Shown here piece by piece: positions 34,967 to 43,939 of a DNA stretch of 64,000 nucleotides. A model generated the notes under the pieces. It had not been told where the DNA came from. It ran no database searches and saw only the letters and a list, made by a program, of their open reading frames with translations. The first letter of the stretch is position 1; the number at the start of each line of letters is the position of its first letter. The stretch lies in contig NZ_JACJVQ010000021.1 in NCBI RefSeq assembly GCF_014212135.1, positions 62,001-126,000 of the forward strand, in the 5' to 3' direction. The translations under genes were made by a program, and so were the position numbers. The stretch comes from Cohnella thailandensis (GTDB lineage: Bacteria; Bacillota; Bacilli; Paenibacillales; Paenibacillaceae).

Positions 34967-36229
34967 TTAAATCGCAAATTTTACTATCTCTTCTCCGTTC
35001 TTCAAATGGATGACCGCTTTCCATTCTCGATCTTCCGGGCTCGCCCGCCACGCATCCTGGTACCAATTAAAGCGGAAATTAACGCTGAAAGGGTCCACGT
35101 AGCTCGTAAACACCTCTTCTCCGTTCCTGAAGAATCGGACGTAATCGATCTTCTCCGGATACAAGCTGGCCAGACGGATCCATCTCTTGCCTTCTACCTC
35201 CATGTCCGGCTCCAAGCCTTGCAAATAATACTGGTCCTCTTCCGGAATCGGCGGAAGCGAAATGCCGATGCCTTCCGCCATGCGATAGGCGAAAAACAGG
35301 TCCTCGCCGGGCGTGATTCCCCAATCGCTGGGCGGCTCTTGCTTGGTCATATTGTTGTAATACCCCCATGACGTACGGGTTTGATACGCTACCTGCAGAT
35401 TGGCAAGCGCCTGAGAATCCTCGTTGCAGACGACCGGCTTGCCGGGTGCCCACCGTTTAACCTGGTTGATATGGTTGTAATAGACTTGTCGGCTGATTTC
35501 GTTGCCATGAATCAGGATGACGTCGCTTTCCCGGCATACCTCTTCGCTGATAAAATCTCCCGTGCCGCTGCAGCCTACCGGCATTCCGCCCGATTCGGCT
35601 CGCGCAATCTCGAGCAGCGCTACGACACCTTCCGGCGTATAGACAAGCGGATGTCCATGCGCCTGGATATTATGTTCGTTGGCGACTTCGATGATGACGT
35701 TCGTGTAACCGCCCTCGCGAAGAAACCGGGAGGCCGTTCTTACCGCATTGAGCACGGCCTTGCCGCCCTTAAGCCTTGGCAGTTGTCCGACGTATAAATA
35801 GCTGACGATGACGACCATGCCGAGCTCATCGGCGGCCCGAATCAAGCGGTCCATTCTGGCAGCGTACGCGGGATCGAGGCTTAGCCCATTCGGCCCGAAC
35901 GGATTATTGTCGATACTCGCGATGCCTCCGGGGTCCATCGTAAAGCAAGGTCCGCCGCCTTGGAAGCCAACCGTGAACGCACGCAAGCCGTATTCGTACC
36001 ACTCCGGCAAGGCGGCAATCAATTCGTTCGTATTACGCTCCGGATCGAATTCCTTGCCAAAGCGATTGTAACGCTCCCGATCGGCTTTATCGTCGAATAT
36101 GCCCTGGATAAAGCGAGCGTTCATTAATAAACCGTGAGCTTCGGGCTTGCTGCCCTCTATCTCCGAATATACTTTCCGGCCGTTGATTAGAAAGTCTTCG
36201 CCGCGAATCTCCAACACCGTCTTGCCCAT
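34967..36229 (-). CDS. GH5-like TIM-barrel glycoside hydrolase-type protein
   Basis: A 420-residue protein without a signal peptide. The clan GH-A layout is visible: the strand-4 motif VIIEVANEHN (about residue 175-184) gives the acid/base Asn-Glu pair, and PVVCNEDSQ (about 266-274) gives a possible nucleophile Glu near strand 7. A beta-sandwich tail of about 90 residues follows. It is likely a cytosolic glycosidase or glycoside-cleaving enzyme for the substrate of importer 3. I cannot name a subfamily. It is the last gene of the operon, 29 bases after the dehydrogenase, and is followed by two tandem terminators. Confidence 0.75.
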   Translation of the reverse strand: MGKTVLEIRGEDFLINGRKVYSEIEGSKPEAHGLLMNARFIQGIFDDKADRERYNRFGKEFDPERNTNELIAALPEWYEYGLRAFTVGFQGGGPCFTMDPGGIASIDNNPFGPNGLSLDPAYAARMDRLIRAADELGMVVIVSYLYVGQLPRLKGGKAVLNAVRTASRFLREGGYTNVIIEVANEHNIQAHGHPLVYTPEGVVALLEIARAESGGMPVGCSGTGDFISEEVCRESDVILIHGNEISRQVYYNHINQVKRWAPGKPVVCNEDSQALANLQVAYQTRTSWGYYNNMTKQEPPSDWGITPGEDLFFAYRMAEGIGISLPPIPEEDQYYLQGLEPDMEVEGKRWIRLASLYPEKIDYVRFFRNGEEVFTSYVDPFSVNFRFNWYQDAWRASPEDREWKAVIHLKNGEEIVKFAI

Positions 36230-36258
36230 TGTTATCCCTCCCGCTCTCGTATTGCATC

Positions 36259-37290
36259 TTACAACGCTATCGGAGATGAATTTTGCATGGATTCATAGCA
36301 CGTGAATAAAATTCGCATGTTCGTCAAATAATCGGTACCGGACGTTTCGAACGCGGAGCCGGTCCTTAGGCAATCCGCGAAATGCTGCTGGGCGGCGATC
36401 GCGCTGCCCCCCTTGTACCCGTCCGGAATATCGTAGCGATACTCTTCTTCGGCGCCTCCGCGTCTCATGACGTATATTCGACCTTCCTCGTCAAGCCTCA
36501 CCTTGCCCTCCGTTCCCTCGATGACCATGCTACCATAAGTCGGGGAGCGATTAATCGGCGTATAGGCCACTCGATTTGCATCGTAGACGCCAACCATCCC
36601 GTTAACGAAGTTAGCGAACATAATCGACAAGTCTTCTCCCTTTATAACGGGATTTATTCTGCGCGACTGACAATAAACGCTGTCTATTTCGCCGAACAGG
36701 AAACGGAACGTATCGATAAAATGAATGCCGGTTTCGAACATCAGGAACTTCTCCATCGACTTGAAGTACGGCTGAACAGGATACGGATTCTCTCCCCAGC
36801 CGTCTCCAGGGCGCATCGAGAAGTAAGCATAATAGACCTGTCCCAATCGGCCGGAGGCGATAATATTCTTGATATGGCGGTACCAAGGCTGCCAACGCCA
36901 ATTCTCGTTAACCATGAGAGGCAAGCCTCGTTCCGTCGCGTAGCGGACCAACTGCTCGCTCTCTTCCAAAGTCGGAGCGAGCGGCTTCTGACAAAGCGCC
37001 GGCAGTCCCAAATCGACGGCAAGTCGGACATACTCGTAATGGGAGGCCGGAGGCGTGCATATATCGATAAAATCGGGATGGGTATCCGCGATCATCTGAT
37101 CGAAGCGATCGTATCCTTGAATTCCGTATTTTTGGGCCAGGAGTTCGGCCTTGGACGCGTCTATATCGAATATCGCGACGATTTCCGCTCCCTTAACCGA
37201 TTGCCAAGCCTCAAGCTGAACATCGGAGAAGTGTCCCGCTCCAATGATAACGCCTCTATAGTTTGCTTTCCCCTCCGCCAATCCAATCAC
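36259..37290 (-). CDS. Gfo/Idh/MocA-family oxidoreductase
   Basis: A 343-residue NAD(P)-dependent dehydrogenase. The Rossmann loop GAGHFSDVQ is near residue 17, the catalytic Lys in CQKPLAP near 98, and the ETGIHFIDTFRFLFG motif near 180 provides the family His/Asp pair. It probably oxidises the free sugar or sugar lactone released by the operon hydrolases. The start is uncertain: the GTG at 37290 sits very close to GGGGA, and a TTG three codons later (37281) has better spacing. It starts 11 bases after the aldolase gene. Confidence 0.88.
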   Translation of the reverse strand: MIGLAEGKANYRGVIIGAGHFSDVQLEAWQSVKGAEIVAIFDIDASKAELLAQKYGIQGYDRFDQMIADTHPDFIDICTPPASHYEYVRLAVDLGLPALCQKPLAPTLEESEQLVRYATERGLPLMVNENWRWQPWYRHIKNIIASGRLGQVYYAYFSMRPGDGWGENPYPVQPYFKSMEKFLMFETGIHFIDTFRFLFGEIDSVYCQSRRINPVIKGEDLSIMFANFVNGMVGVYDANRVAYTPINRSPTYGSMVIEGTEGKVRLDEEGRIYVMRRGGAEEEYRYDIPDGYKGGSAIAAQQHFADCLRTGSAFETSGTDYLTNMRILFTCYESMQNSSPIAL

Positions 37291-37301
37291 TTCCCCACTC
37301 T

Positions 37302-37979
37302 TTATTTATCGGTATGAATCGCTCTTCGAGGCTTATAGCCCGCATTCTGCAAGAAGTCTGCCGACACTTCGTTGCTCAAGGTTTGCAAGGGAATGCCGCC
37401 TATGCGTGCCGTGAGAATCATTCGGCTTGTCATTTCTAACGTTTCGAGCGCCATTCTGGCTTCCTTGATGCTCGTATCGAAGACGATTACGCCATGATTT
37501 CGCAAAATAAGAATATTGGCCTCTCGGCATTTCTCTCCGACCGATGCCCCGAGCGCCGCGGAACCCGGGTGGAAGTAATCGACGTAAGCTACCTTTTCCA
37601 TGTAATACATGCTCTCTACGAACAACTCGGAGACGTAAGGAATGCTCGTGCAGGCCATCATCGTGGACCAGAAAGGGGATGCGTGCAAGACGGCCTGTGC
37701 ATCCGGGCGAGCTTTGTAGATCTCGGAATGCATCGGGATTTCCTTGGAAGGCTTCAATTCTCCTTCCCATTCCATCGATTCCAAATCTACCTGAACAAGG
37801 TCCTCCGGGTTCAACTGGCCCAATTCGGTTCCGGAGCCTGTAATCAGCATGCTTCTCTCCGACAACCGGGCGCTGATATTGCCCGAATTCCCCCAGGCCA
37901 GTTGCCTGCTAAGCATGTATTGACCTAATTGGCGCAATTCCGAGTTCAAGTCGCGCTTGTTATCCGTTAACGGCTTCAC
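37302..37979 (-). CDS. Class II aldolase/adducin-family protein (OtnC-like)
   Basis: A 225-residue cytoplasmic protein. The phosphate-site stretch WGNSGNIS (about 29-36) and TGSGTELG (about 47-54) are intact, as is the Glu in SKEIPMHSEIY and the His in LRNHGVIV. In the usual HxH metal motif only the first His is present (VLHASPF). With the adjacent DUF1537 kinase and sugar isomerase it matches the OtnC-OtnK-OtnI set that splits or decarboxylates 3-oxo-tetronate 4-phosphate. The GTG at 37979 directly follows the kinase stop codon, with AAGGAGG eight bases upstream. Confidence 0.85.
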   Translation of the reverse strand: MKPLTDNKRDLNSELRQLGQYMLSRQLAWGNSGNISARLSERSMLITGSGTELGQLNPEDLVQVDLESMEWEGELKPSKEIPMHSEIYKARPDAQAVLHASPFWSTMMACTSIPYVSELFVESMYYMEKVAYVDYFHPGSAALGASVGEKCREANILILRNHGVIVFDTSIKEARMALETLEMTSRMILTARIGGIPLQTLSNEVSADFLQNAGYKPRRAIHTDK

Positions 37980-39347
37980 TTATTCCGCCTCCTTACGACC
38001 GCTTGCCACTCTTACGAAATAATCCGGTTGCCCCAACTGGCCGCCCTTCAGGGCAATCTGAAGGCCGTCTATCGAGGAATCGCGAGAATGCGCGCGGCAG
38101 AGCGGCGCGCCCGGCGCCGTTCGCTGCAACAGCTCCAGCGCTTCGATACCCAGCGATAACGATGCGAACCCCGACGTATCGCCGCCTGCAAGCACGACTC
38201 TCTTAATCCCAAGCTTCCGGATGAGCAGCTTGCCGATCCTCCCCAGCCTGTCGCCGATGATAGGCCCGGTATTCGAGATAGACAGGCCGCGTCTTCTCAT
38301 CTCGTCATGGAGCACCCCGATGCTAACGTCATCCGAACCTTCGGCGGTGTACAGAATCAAGCTTCGGCCTTCCTGCCAGGCTCGGCTTGCTTCCTCTAGC
38401 AGACGGTCGCATGCCCCTTCGTTATCCCGTTCATTCAGCAAGGCCATGACATCCGCTTTGATCTTGACGAACCCGTTCTCTACGCCGGTACGAATTTGGA
38501 TGTCCGTCAGCGGAGAGCAGCTTCCGGACAAGACGAGCGTCTGCATCCGTTCAAGTTCGGGCTCCGCTCGCTTCTCGATCCCGTGCCTGTCTCGCCAATA
38601 CGATCCGAACGCTTGAGAGAACCCGGAAGAACCGACAACGAACAAGGAAGCATGCTCCGCGGAGCTCCCGACGAGCTCGCCGATCGAACGGATATGCTCC
38701 TCGTTCAGGGCATCCATCAGCACGGCGTTCTTCTCGCTCCCGAGCAGGTCTGCCCAGCGGGTTTGTCTCCGGTCCAACGACTGCTCTAAGTCCGTAACGG
38801 AATAAAGCGATAACGTGCCGCTCGTCTGTTCGGCGAAATGAACCAGCAGATCGGCCTCCTTCATCGGGGTTACCGGGTGCCTGGACATGGAGGGATGACG
38901 ATCCAACCGATAGACATCGCCGCGGTAATCGGCAAAATGATTGCCGAATGCGGTGTATCTGCGCAAGTGAGGAGCTGCTACAAGAACAGGAACGGCTCCC
39001 TGATCAGGGTACAACCGTTTGCCGATCTCGACGACTTTGCCGATGCTTCCGATATCCGGGGAGGAGTCCGCCGTCGAACACATTTTATAATGCAGGATCT
39101 TCGGCCCGAGAAGCTTTAATTGTTCCAGCACCGGAGCTAATTCGCTCTCCATGGCTTCAGGGGACATCGCGCGCGCCGTACCGGCCACGCCGATGCAAGG
39201 AAGATTCGAGAAGGTCTCGAGCCATTCCTTCGTAGGCGGCCGTATGAACAACACGGTTCTTAGGCCTTGTCCCTCCAATACTTCCATAGCATCCGTGGAA
39301 CCGGTAAAATCGTCGCCGTAAAAGGCCATTAATAACGGTCGTCCCAT
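37980..39347 (-). CDS. DUF1537 four-carbon acid sugar kinase family protein (OtnK-like)
   Basis: A 455-residue kinase. The N-terminal sugar-acid-binding domain starts with FYGDDFTGSTDAMEVL (about 9-24), and the C-terminal nucleotide-binding domain has VVLAGGDTSGFAS (about 396-408). Characterised relatives phosphorylate C4 sugar acids such as 3-oxo-tetronate, D-threonate or D-erythronate with ATP. The ATG at 39347 follows GGAGGGGG and overlaps the end of the isomerase gene by 19 bases; the in-frame extension to 39386 lacks a ribosome binding site. Confidence 0.88.
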   Translation of the reverse strand: MGRPLLMAFYGDDFTGSTDAMEVLEGQGLRTVLFIRPPTKEWLETFSNLPCIGVAGTARAMSPEAMESELAPVLEQLKLLGPKILHYKMCSTADSSPDIGSIGKVVEIGKRLYPDQGAVPVLVAAPHLRRYTAFGNHFADYRGDVYRLDRHPSMSRHPVTPMKEADLLVHFAEQTSGTLSLYSVTDLEQSLDRRQTRWADLLGSEKNAVLMDALNEEHIRSIGELVGSSAEHASLFVVGSSGFSQAFGSYWRDRHGIEKRAEPELERMQTLVLSGSCSPLTDIQIRTGVENGFVKIKADVMALLNERDNEGACDRLLEEASRAWQEGRSLILYTAEGSDDVSIGVLHDEMRRRGLSISNTGPIIGDRLGRIGKLLIRKLGIKRVVLAGGDTSGFASLSLGIEALELLQRTAPGAPLCRAHSRDSSIDGLQIALKGGQLGQPDYFVRVASGRKEAE

Positions 39348-40276
39348 GATTCGCTTCCCCCTCCTTCGCGAAGGAATTGCCGCCATGCCAGCTGAAGCGT
39401 TCGTTTGGCATTCGCGAGGAGATCCTCTTGCCTCTCCGACGGCGAGCAGATGAGTTCGAAGCTGACCGCCGACGAACGGGCAGGATGAATATACTCCGCT
39501 TGCCCAAGCAGCTTAAAGAAAGTCGCAAGCTGCTCGACATCGATCGCCCCTGCCGGGTAGCCGAAGGAAGGATGGGAATCGCCGTATTTGCTGTCGTTCG
39601 GCTGCATGACCGTGCTTCCGACATGCACATGGCCTATCCAGGGACGTAAGCGGAGCACGGCGTCCGCGATGTCCGCTCTCACCATGGGAATATGGCTTAA
39701 ATCCAAGAGAAGCCGTACGTTCTGATCCGAACCGATCTTCTCGAACAACCGAACCGTGTCATCCACCGATCCAATCAACCTTTTCTTATCGACGTCGCGA
39801 TCGAACATCTCCACGAGAAGCTTGATCCGACGGGATTTCGCTTCTTCGTTAACCGTAAGGATCGAATCCGCCAACCACTCGATGGCTTCCAATCGGTTCT
39901 TGTCGACGTCCGGTCCGCTGATGATCTCCATCCCGTCCGCGCAGATTTCCTCTGCTTCGGATAGGCAATCCGCCATTCGTTGTATCGCTTTCGATCGCAA
40001 CGAGCGATCGGGGCTGCCTAGATCCAGTTGCTCCGCGAAGATCGTCGGCTGTGCCAGATAGCTGTTGTTCACGCGGCAAACGCGAAGACGTTGCTTGAAG
40101 GTCTCTTTAAGCTCCGCATTGCGAATTCCCGATATTTCGATTCTTCGAAAGTAAACATCATGCAGAACGCGGTCCGCCGATTGCAGCAGAAGGCTCTCAT
40201 TCCGAACGGCATCCGGGTACATGGCGTTGAAGACGATCCCCAGCTCCAAGTGATCTTCGATTCTGGACGCGAACAT
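39329..40276 (-). CDS. Sugar phosphate isomerase/epimerase-type TIM-barrel protein
   Basis: A 315-residue protein of the xylose-isomerase-like AP endonuclease fold. Likely metal ligands lie in LLVEMFDRD, LLLDLSHIPM, HVHVG and SFELI. It fits an OtnI-type 2-oxo/3-oxo-tetronate isomerase role in the operon, but sequence identity to OtnI (which belongs to the hydroxypyruvate isomerase group) was not tested. I chose the ATG at 40276, which overlaps the stop codon of the upstream dehydrogenase (TAATG); a GTG at 40288 is possible. Confidence 0.8.
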   Translation of the reverse strand: MFASRIEDHLELGIVFNAMYPDAVRNESLLLQSADRVLHDVYFRRIEISGIRNAELKETFKQRLRVCRVNNSYLAQPTIFAEQLDLGSPDRSLRSKAIQRMADCLSEAEEICADGMEIISGPDVDKNRLEAIEWLADSILTVNEEAKSRRIKLLVEMFDRDVDKKRLIGSVDDTVRLFEKIGSDQNVRLLLDLSHIPMVRADIADAVLRLRPWIGHVHVGSTVMQPNDSKYGDSHPSFGYPAGAIDVEQLATFFKLLGQAEYIHPARSSAVSFELICSPSERQEDLLANAKRTLQLAWRQFLREGGGSESWDDRY

Positions 40277-41388
40277 TATCGGGCCCACTCTTCCGCGGAT
40301 TCTCTCAGAGCCTTAACGACCGCATCTCCGACATCGCTCGTGCTGCTGTTTCCGCCGATATCGGCCGTTTTGGCGCCTCCGCTTGCCAAGATTCGCTTCA
40401 CCGCCTGCTCGATTCCGTCGCCGGCAGCCAGCAGCTTATCGTCCGCATGCTTATCTCCCAACCAATTCAGCATCATGGACAGGGATAGGATCATCGCATA
40501 AGGATTGGCGATATTCTTGCCTGCAATCGATGGAGCCGTTCCATGGGCCGGCTGGAACAGGGCATGTTTATCGCCGATATCGCCGGACGGCGCCATCCCC
40601 AGTCCCCCGACCGTAGCCGAAGACAAATCCGAGATAATATCCGCGAACATGTTCTCCGCTACGACCACATCGAACATTTGCGGGTTCATGACTTGGAATA
40701 ATGTCATCGCGTCGACGTAGACATAGTCCCGCTTGATTGCGGCGAATTGATCGCCTACGCTATCGAATACTTTCCGAAAGTAGGCATAAGAGCTTAATAC
40801 GTTCGCCTTGTCCACGCAAGTGACCATGGAAGCTCCGTCCGAGAGACGTCCCTTGCGCTTCTCGGCCAGGCGGAAGGCGTACCGGGATATTTTCTCGATC
40901 CCCGTCTTGGTCATGATAATCGTGTCCGTGGCTACTTCTCCCCGAACATTGCAGCCGCCCGTGCGAGAGGCATACAATCCTTCGATGTTCTCGCGCACGA
41001 TGACATAATCGATGCCCCGGCTGACGTCGCGCAGCGGACTGACGATGCCGTCGTACAGCTTCACGGGTCTCACGCCGGCGTATAAATCAAGGTCGAAGCG
41101 AAGCCGGAAGATGACATCCCCGTTGACTTCCCTGCCGTCCGGATGGCGGGCTTCCGGCAGGCCGATGGCTCCCATCAGAATGGCATCCGCGTTCTTGCAA
41201 TGATCGAATGTCTCCTCCGGCATCGTCAATCCCGTACGCAGATAGCGCTCCGCGCCTGCATCGAACGATTCCAGCTCGAATCTTGCGCCTAGATGGGCTT
41301 GCACCGTATTTAACACTTTTAAAGCTTCGTTCGTAATTTCCGTTCCGATTCCATCGCCTGGCAGGACCGCGATTTTATAAACGTTCAT
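40276..41388 (-). CDS. Isocitrate/isopropylmalate dehydrogenase-family enzyme (tartrate dehydrogenase-like)
   Basis: A 370-residue beta-decarboxylating-type dehydrogenase. Family motifs are present: PGDGIGTEI near residue 9, the substrate Arg run (RLRFDLDLYAGVRP, about 94-107), VRENIEGLYAS with the catalytic Tyr, VDKANVL with the catalytic Lys, and AENMFADIISD with metal-binding Asp residues. The tartrate/D-malate branch of the family acts on C4 acids, which fits the C4 sugar-acid kinase and aldolase downstream. It starts 11 bases after the amidohydrolase gene. Confidence 0.88.
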   Translation of the reverse strand: MNVYKIAVLPGDGIGTEITNEALKVLNTVQAHLGARFELESFDAGAERYLRTGLTMPEETFDHCKNADAILMGAIGLPEARHPDGREVNGDVIFRLRFDLDLYAGVRPVKLYDGIVSPLRDVSRGIDYVIVRENIEGLYASRTGGCNVRGEVATDTIIMTKTGIEKISRYAFRLAEKRKGRLSDGASMVTCVDKANVLSSYAYFRKVFDSVGDQFAAIKRDYVYVDAMTLFQVMNPQMFDVVVAENMFADIISDLSSATVGGLGMAPSGDIGDKHALFQPAHGTAPSIAGKNIANPYAMILSLSMMLNWLGDKHADDKLLAAGDGIEQAVKRILASGGAKTADIGGNSSTSDVGDAVVKALRESAEEWAR

Positions 41389-41399
41389 GTCTTCACTCC

Positions 41400-42143
41400 T
41401 TAAGATTGGATATTAAAAATACGCTTGGCATTATGGTGGAAGATGTCGTCGAGTTGGGATTCCGATAGTCCGATAGAACGATACTTCGTCAGTTCGACGG
41501 GCAAATTCGTTACATGATCCGATCCCATGATCAATCGCTGATGACCGATGGCATTGATCATTTTCTGAATCGTATAGGTTTGACACCAGGAAGGCTCAAG
41601 TATCAAATTCTCGCAAGCTTTCGCTGCGACAACGGCCTCGTCGGTGTAGATCGCGAATCCGGCATGCGCAACGATAAAGGTGACATCCGGAAACTTGCGC
41701 GCAGGCTCGATTAATAAAGACGGCAAGGAGAAGGGCGTCCCCAAACCGGTATGAACAATAATGGGAATGCGAAGCCTGCGCGCCGATTCATAGATCTTGG
41801 TGCATCGATCGGACAAAGGGGAAATATTATGGCCCATCGGGTGAAGCTTCACAGCAACGAATCCCAGTTCGTTGACGCACATCTCCAGTTCTTCTACGTA
41901 TGGCTCCTCATCTATCCAAGGATCCAAGCTTGCAATGCCGTAGAATCGTCCCGGGTGCTTCAAAGTAAGCTCGGCGATCTTCGCATGAACGTCCCGGATG
42001 TTCTCCAGAGTGGGCTGAGGCATCACCAGACTGGTCCCTACTCCGTTTCGCTCCATCGATTCGAGCAGGTCCGACTCGGTCGTCGTAACGCCGGAGAACT
42101 TGGAGGTTCCGAGGTGGGTATGGGTATCAATGATGGGAAGCAT
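41400..42143 (-). CDS. Amidohydrolase-family protein (COG2159 type), possible sugar lactonase
   Basis: A 247-residue metal-dependent hydrolase. DTHTHLG near residue 6 supplies the HxH ligands, followed by VKLHPMG near 99, IIVHTG near 130, VAHAGF near 157 and GSDH near 206. The family includes lactonases and decarboxylases as well as amidohydrolases. In an operon for sugar acids, opening of a lactone is the most economical role, but this is inference. AAGGAGAG precedes the ATG. Confidence 0.82.
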   Translation of the reverse strand: MLPIIDTHTHLGTSKFSGVTTTESDLLESMERNGVGTSLVMPQPTLENIRDVHAKIAELTLKHPGRFYGIASLDPWIDEEPYVEELEMCVNELGFVAVKLHPMGHNISPLSDRCTKIYESARRLRIPIIVHTGLGTPFSLPSLLIEPARKFPDVTFIVAHAGFAIYTDEAVVAAKACENLILEPSWCQTYTIQKMINAIGHQRLIMGSDHVTNLPVELTKYRSIGLSESQLDDIFHHNAKRIFNIQS

Positions 42144-42159
42144 GGGGAGCTCTCCTTTC

Positions 42160-42984
42160 TTATCCTTTCACGGCGCCGGCCGTCATGCCCGCAACCACTT
42201 TGTTCTGGAAAATAATATAGAGAATAACGACCGGGATCATCGTGATGGCCAAACCGGCCGTCATCGGCCCGTAATCCGTCATATACTCGCCCTTCATTCC
42301 ATAAATACCTTGCGTCAACGTCTTAAGGACCGGATCCGAGATCAATACGTAAGCGAACAGGTATTCATTCCAGACGCTTAATACGGCCAGAATGCCGACC
42401 GTGGCGAGTCCCGGCGTGGACAACGGTAGAATGATGGAGAAGAAGGTGCGATAGCGGCCTGCCCCGTCTACGATCGCCGCCTCTTCCAGCTCCTTCGGGA
42501 GCGTCTTCATGAAGGAGACCAGGACGAAGATCGTTAAGGATAAGCTGCTCACCACATACATGAGAATTAATCCCGTGTGGTTATTGACCAAATGAAGCTC
42601 CTTCAAGATAGAGAAAGTGGGAATCAGGATGGTCTGTCCGGGAATCATGATCCCCAGTCCGAAGAAGGTATACAGCGCCAGACTCGGGTAGACGCGCGCC
42701 AGAATGTAGGAGGCCATCGCGCCGAATAACAAGATGAGGGCGACCGAGACGATCGTGATGTAGAAGCTGTTGAAGAAGTTCGTCCCGATATTGCCGCTCG
42801 TCCATGCTTTGGAGTAGTTCTCGAACTGCCACGTCTTCGGAAGCGCGAAAGGGCTGCTGTAGATTTCGGAATTCGTCTTAAAGGAACTGAGGAACACCCA
42901 TAGGAACGGGAATATCGTCGTCACGCTGTATAAGGCAAGCAGAACGTATTTGAGCGATTGGAGCGTTCTCTTGGATCGAAGCAC
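42160..42984 (-). CDS. Carbohydrate ABC transporter permease, MalG type (importer 3)
   Basis: A 274-residue permease with six membrane segments and EAA loop KELEEAAIVDGAGRYRTFFS. The GTG at 42984 has AAGGAGG seven bases upstream; upstream in-frame codons overlap the partner gene without a signal. It lies 13 bases after the first permease of importer 3. Confidence 0.92.
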   Translation of the reverse strand: MLRSKRTLQSLKYVLLALYSVTTIFPFLWVFLSSFKTNSEIYSSPFALPKTWQFENYSKAWTSGNIGTNFFNSFYITIVSVALILLFGAMASYILARVYPSLALYTFFGLGIMIPGQTILIPTFSILKELHLVNNHTGLILMYVVSSLSLTIFVLVSFMKTLPKELEEAAIVDGAGRYRTFFSIILPLSTPGLATVGILAVLSVWNEYLFAYVLISDPVLKTLTQGIYGMKGEYMTDYGPMTAGLAITMIPVVILYIIFQNKVVAGMTAGAVKG

Positions 42985-42997
42985 CGTTATCCTCCTT

Positions 42998-43873
42998 TCA
43001 ATACTCCAGCGAGTCCTTGCCAGAGAAGAATTTCTTGAACACAATCGTGAACGCGAGAGCGTAGCCGGCAATCGTCACGGAGATCGCGCTGGCATAACCG
43101 AATTCGTACGAGCCGAATCCCTTCATGAACATATACACGGAGGCGAAGGCCGAGGAGACTCCCGGTCCGCCTTGCGTGATGGCCCAAGCGTGGTCGAACA
43201 TTTTGAGCGCGCCTGTTACGCCAAGGATAATGACGACCTGCATGACATCCCATAGCATGGGGACCGCAATGCTGAAGAACGTCCGAGTAGAAGAGGCCCC
43301 GTCGATCTCGGCGCTCTCGAACGTTTCGTTCGGAATGCCCTGCAAGGCGGCGAGGAAGATGACGAAGAACAGGCCGATGTTCTGCCAGACTTGAGGAGCG
43401 GATACCGCGAATAGAACGATATCCGGATCGGACAGCCAATTTTGTTGGAGGAAAGAAAGACCGAACAAATCCAACGTTTGATTAAGCATTCCGGACTCCG
43501 AATAAATTAACGAAAACATAAGACCGATTGCCATCGGCGCGATGACGACAGGAAGGAAGTACACCGTTCGAAAAAATTTAAAGCCGCGTTTGACCCGAAG
43601 CAATAGATAAGCGAGAATGAGTGCTACGGGAATTTTGATCGTTAGGGTCATCACGACCAGCCACAACGTATTCCTCATGGACGTCCAATAATCCGCGTCC
43701 CGCCATAAGCTTGCGAAGTTAGAGAAGGCGCTAAATTCCGGCTTCGATACCGCATCCCATTCCGTCATGCTGTAGTAGACGGAGAAGAACACCGGAACGA
43801 TGAAGAACAGGAGAAAAAGCAGCGATGCGGGCGCTAAGAAGAGTACGGAGAATAAGCCTCTATTCTGTTTCAT
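42998..43873 (-). CDS. Carbohydrate ABC transporter permease, MalF/UgpA type (importer 3)
   Basis: A 291-residue permease with six membrane segments and EAA loop NETFESAEIDGASSTRTFFS. GGTGATGG precedes the ATG. It is 66 bases downstream of the solute-binding lipoprotein gene. As with the other two importers, no ATPase gene is present. Confidence 0.92.
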   Translation of the reverse strand: MKQNRGLFSVLFLAPASLLFLLFFIVPVFFSVYYSMTEWDAVSKPEFSAFSNFASLWRDADYWTSMRNTLWLVVMTLTIKIPVALILAYLLLRVKRGFKFFRTVYFLPVVIAPMAIGLMFSLIYSESGMLNQTLDLFGLSFLQQNWLSDPDIVLFAVSAPQVWQNIGLFFVIFLAALQGIPNETFESAEIDGASSTRTFFSIAVPMLWDVMQVVIILGVTGALKMFDHAWAITQGGPGVSSAFASVYMFMKGFGSYEFGYASAISVTIAGYALAFTIVFKKFFSGKDSLEY

Positions 43874-43939
43874 GCCATCACCTTTATTTGTTTGGTCTCG
43901 GAAGGAGGGACACGGAGTCCCTCCCCTGTCTCATGCCGA

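Noticed and set aside
37302..42143. The published D-apiose/D-apionate pathway
   Set aside because: That pathway uses RuBisCO-like proteins for the final steps, and none is encoded here; only the DUF1537 kinase type is shared.
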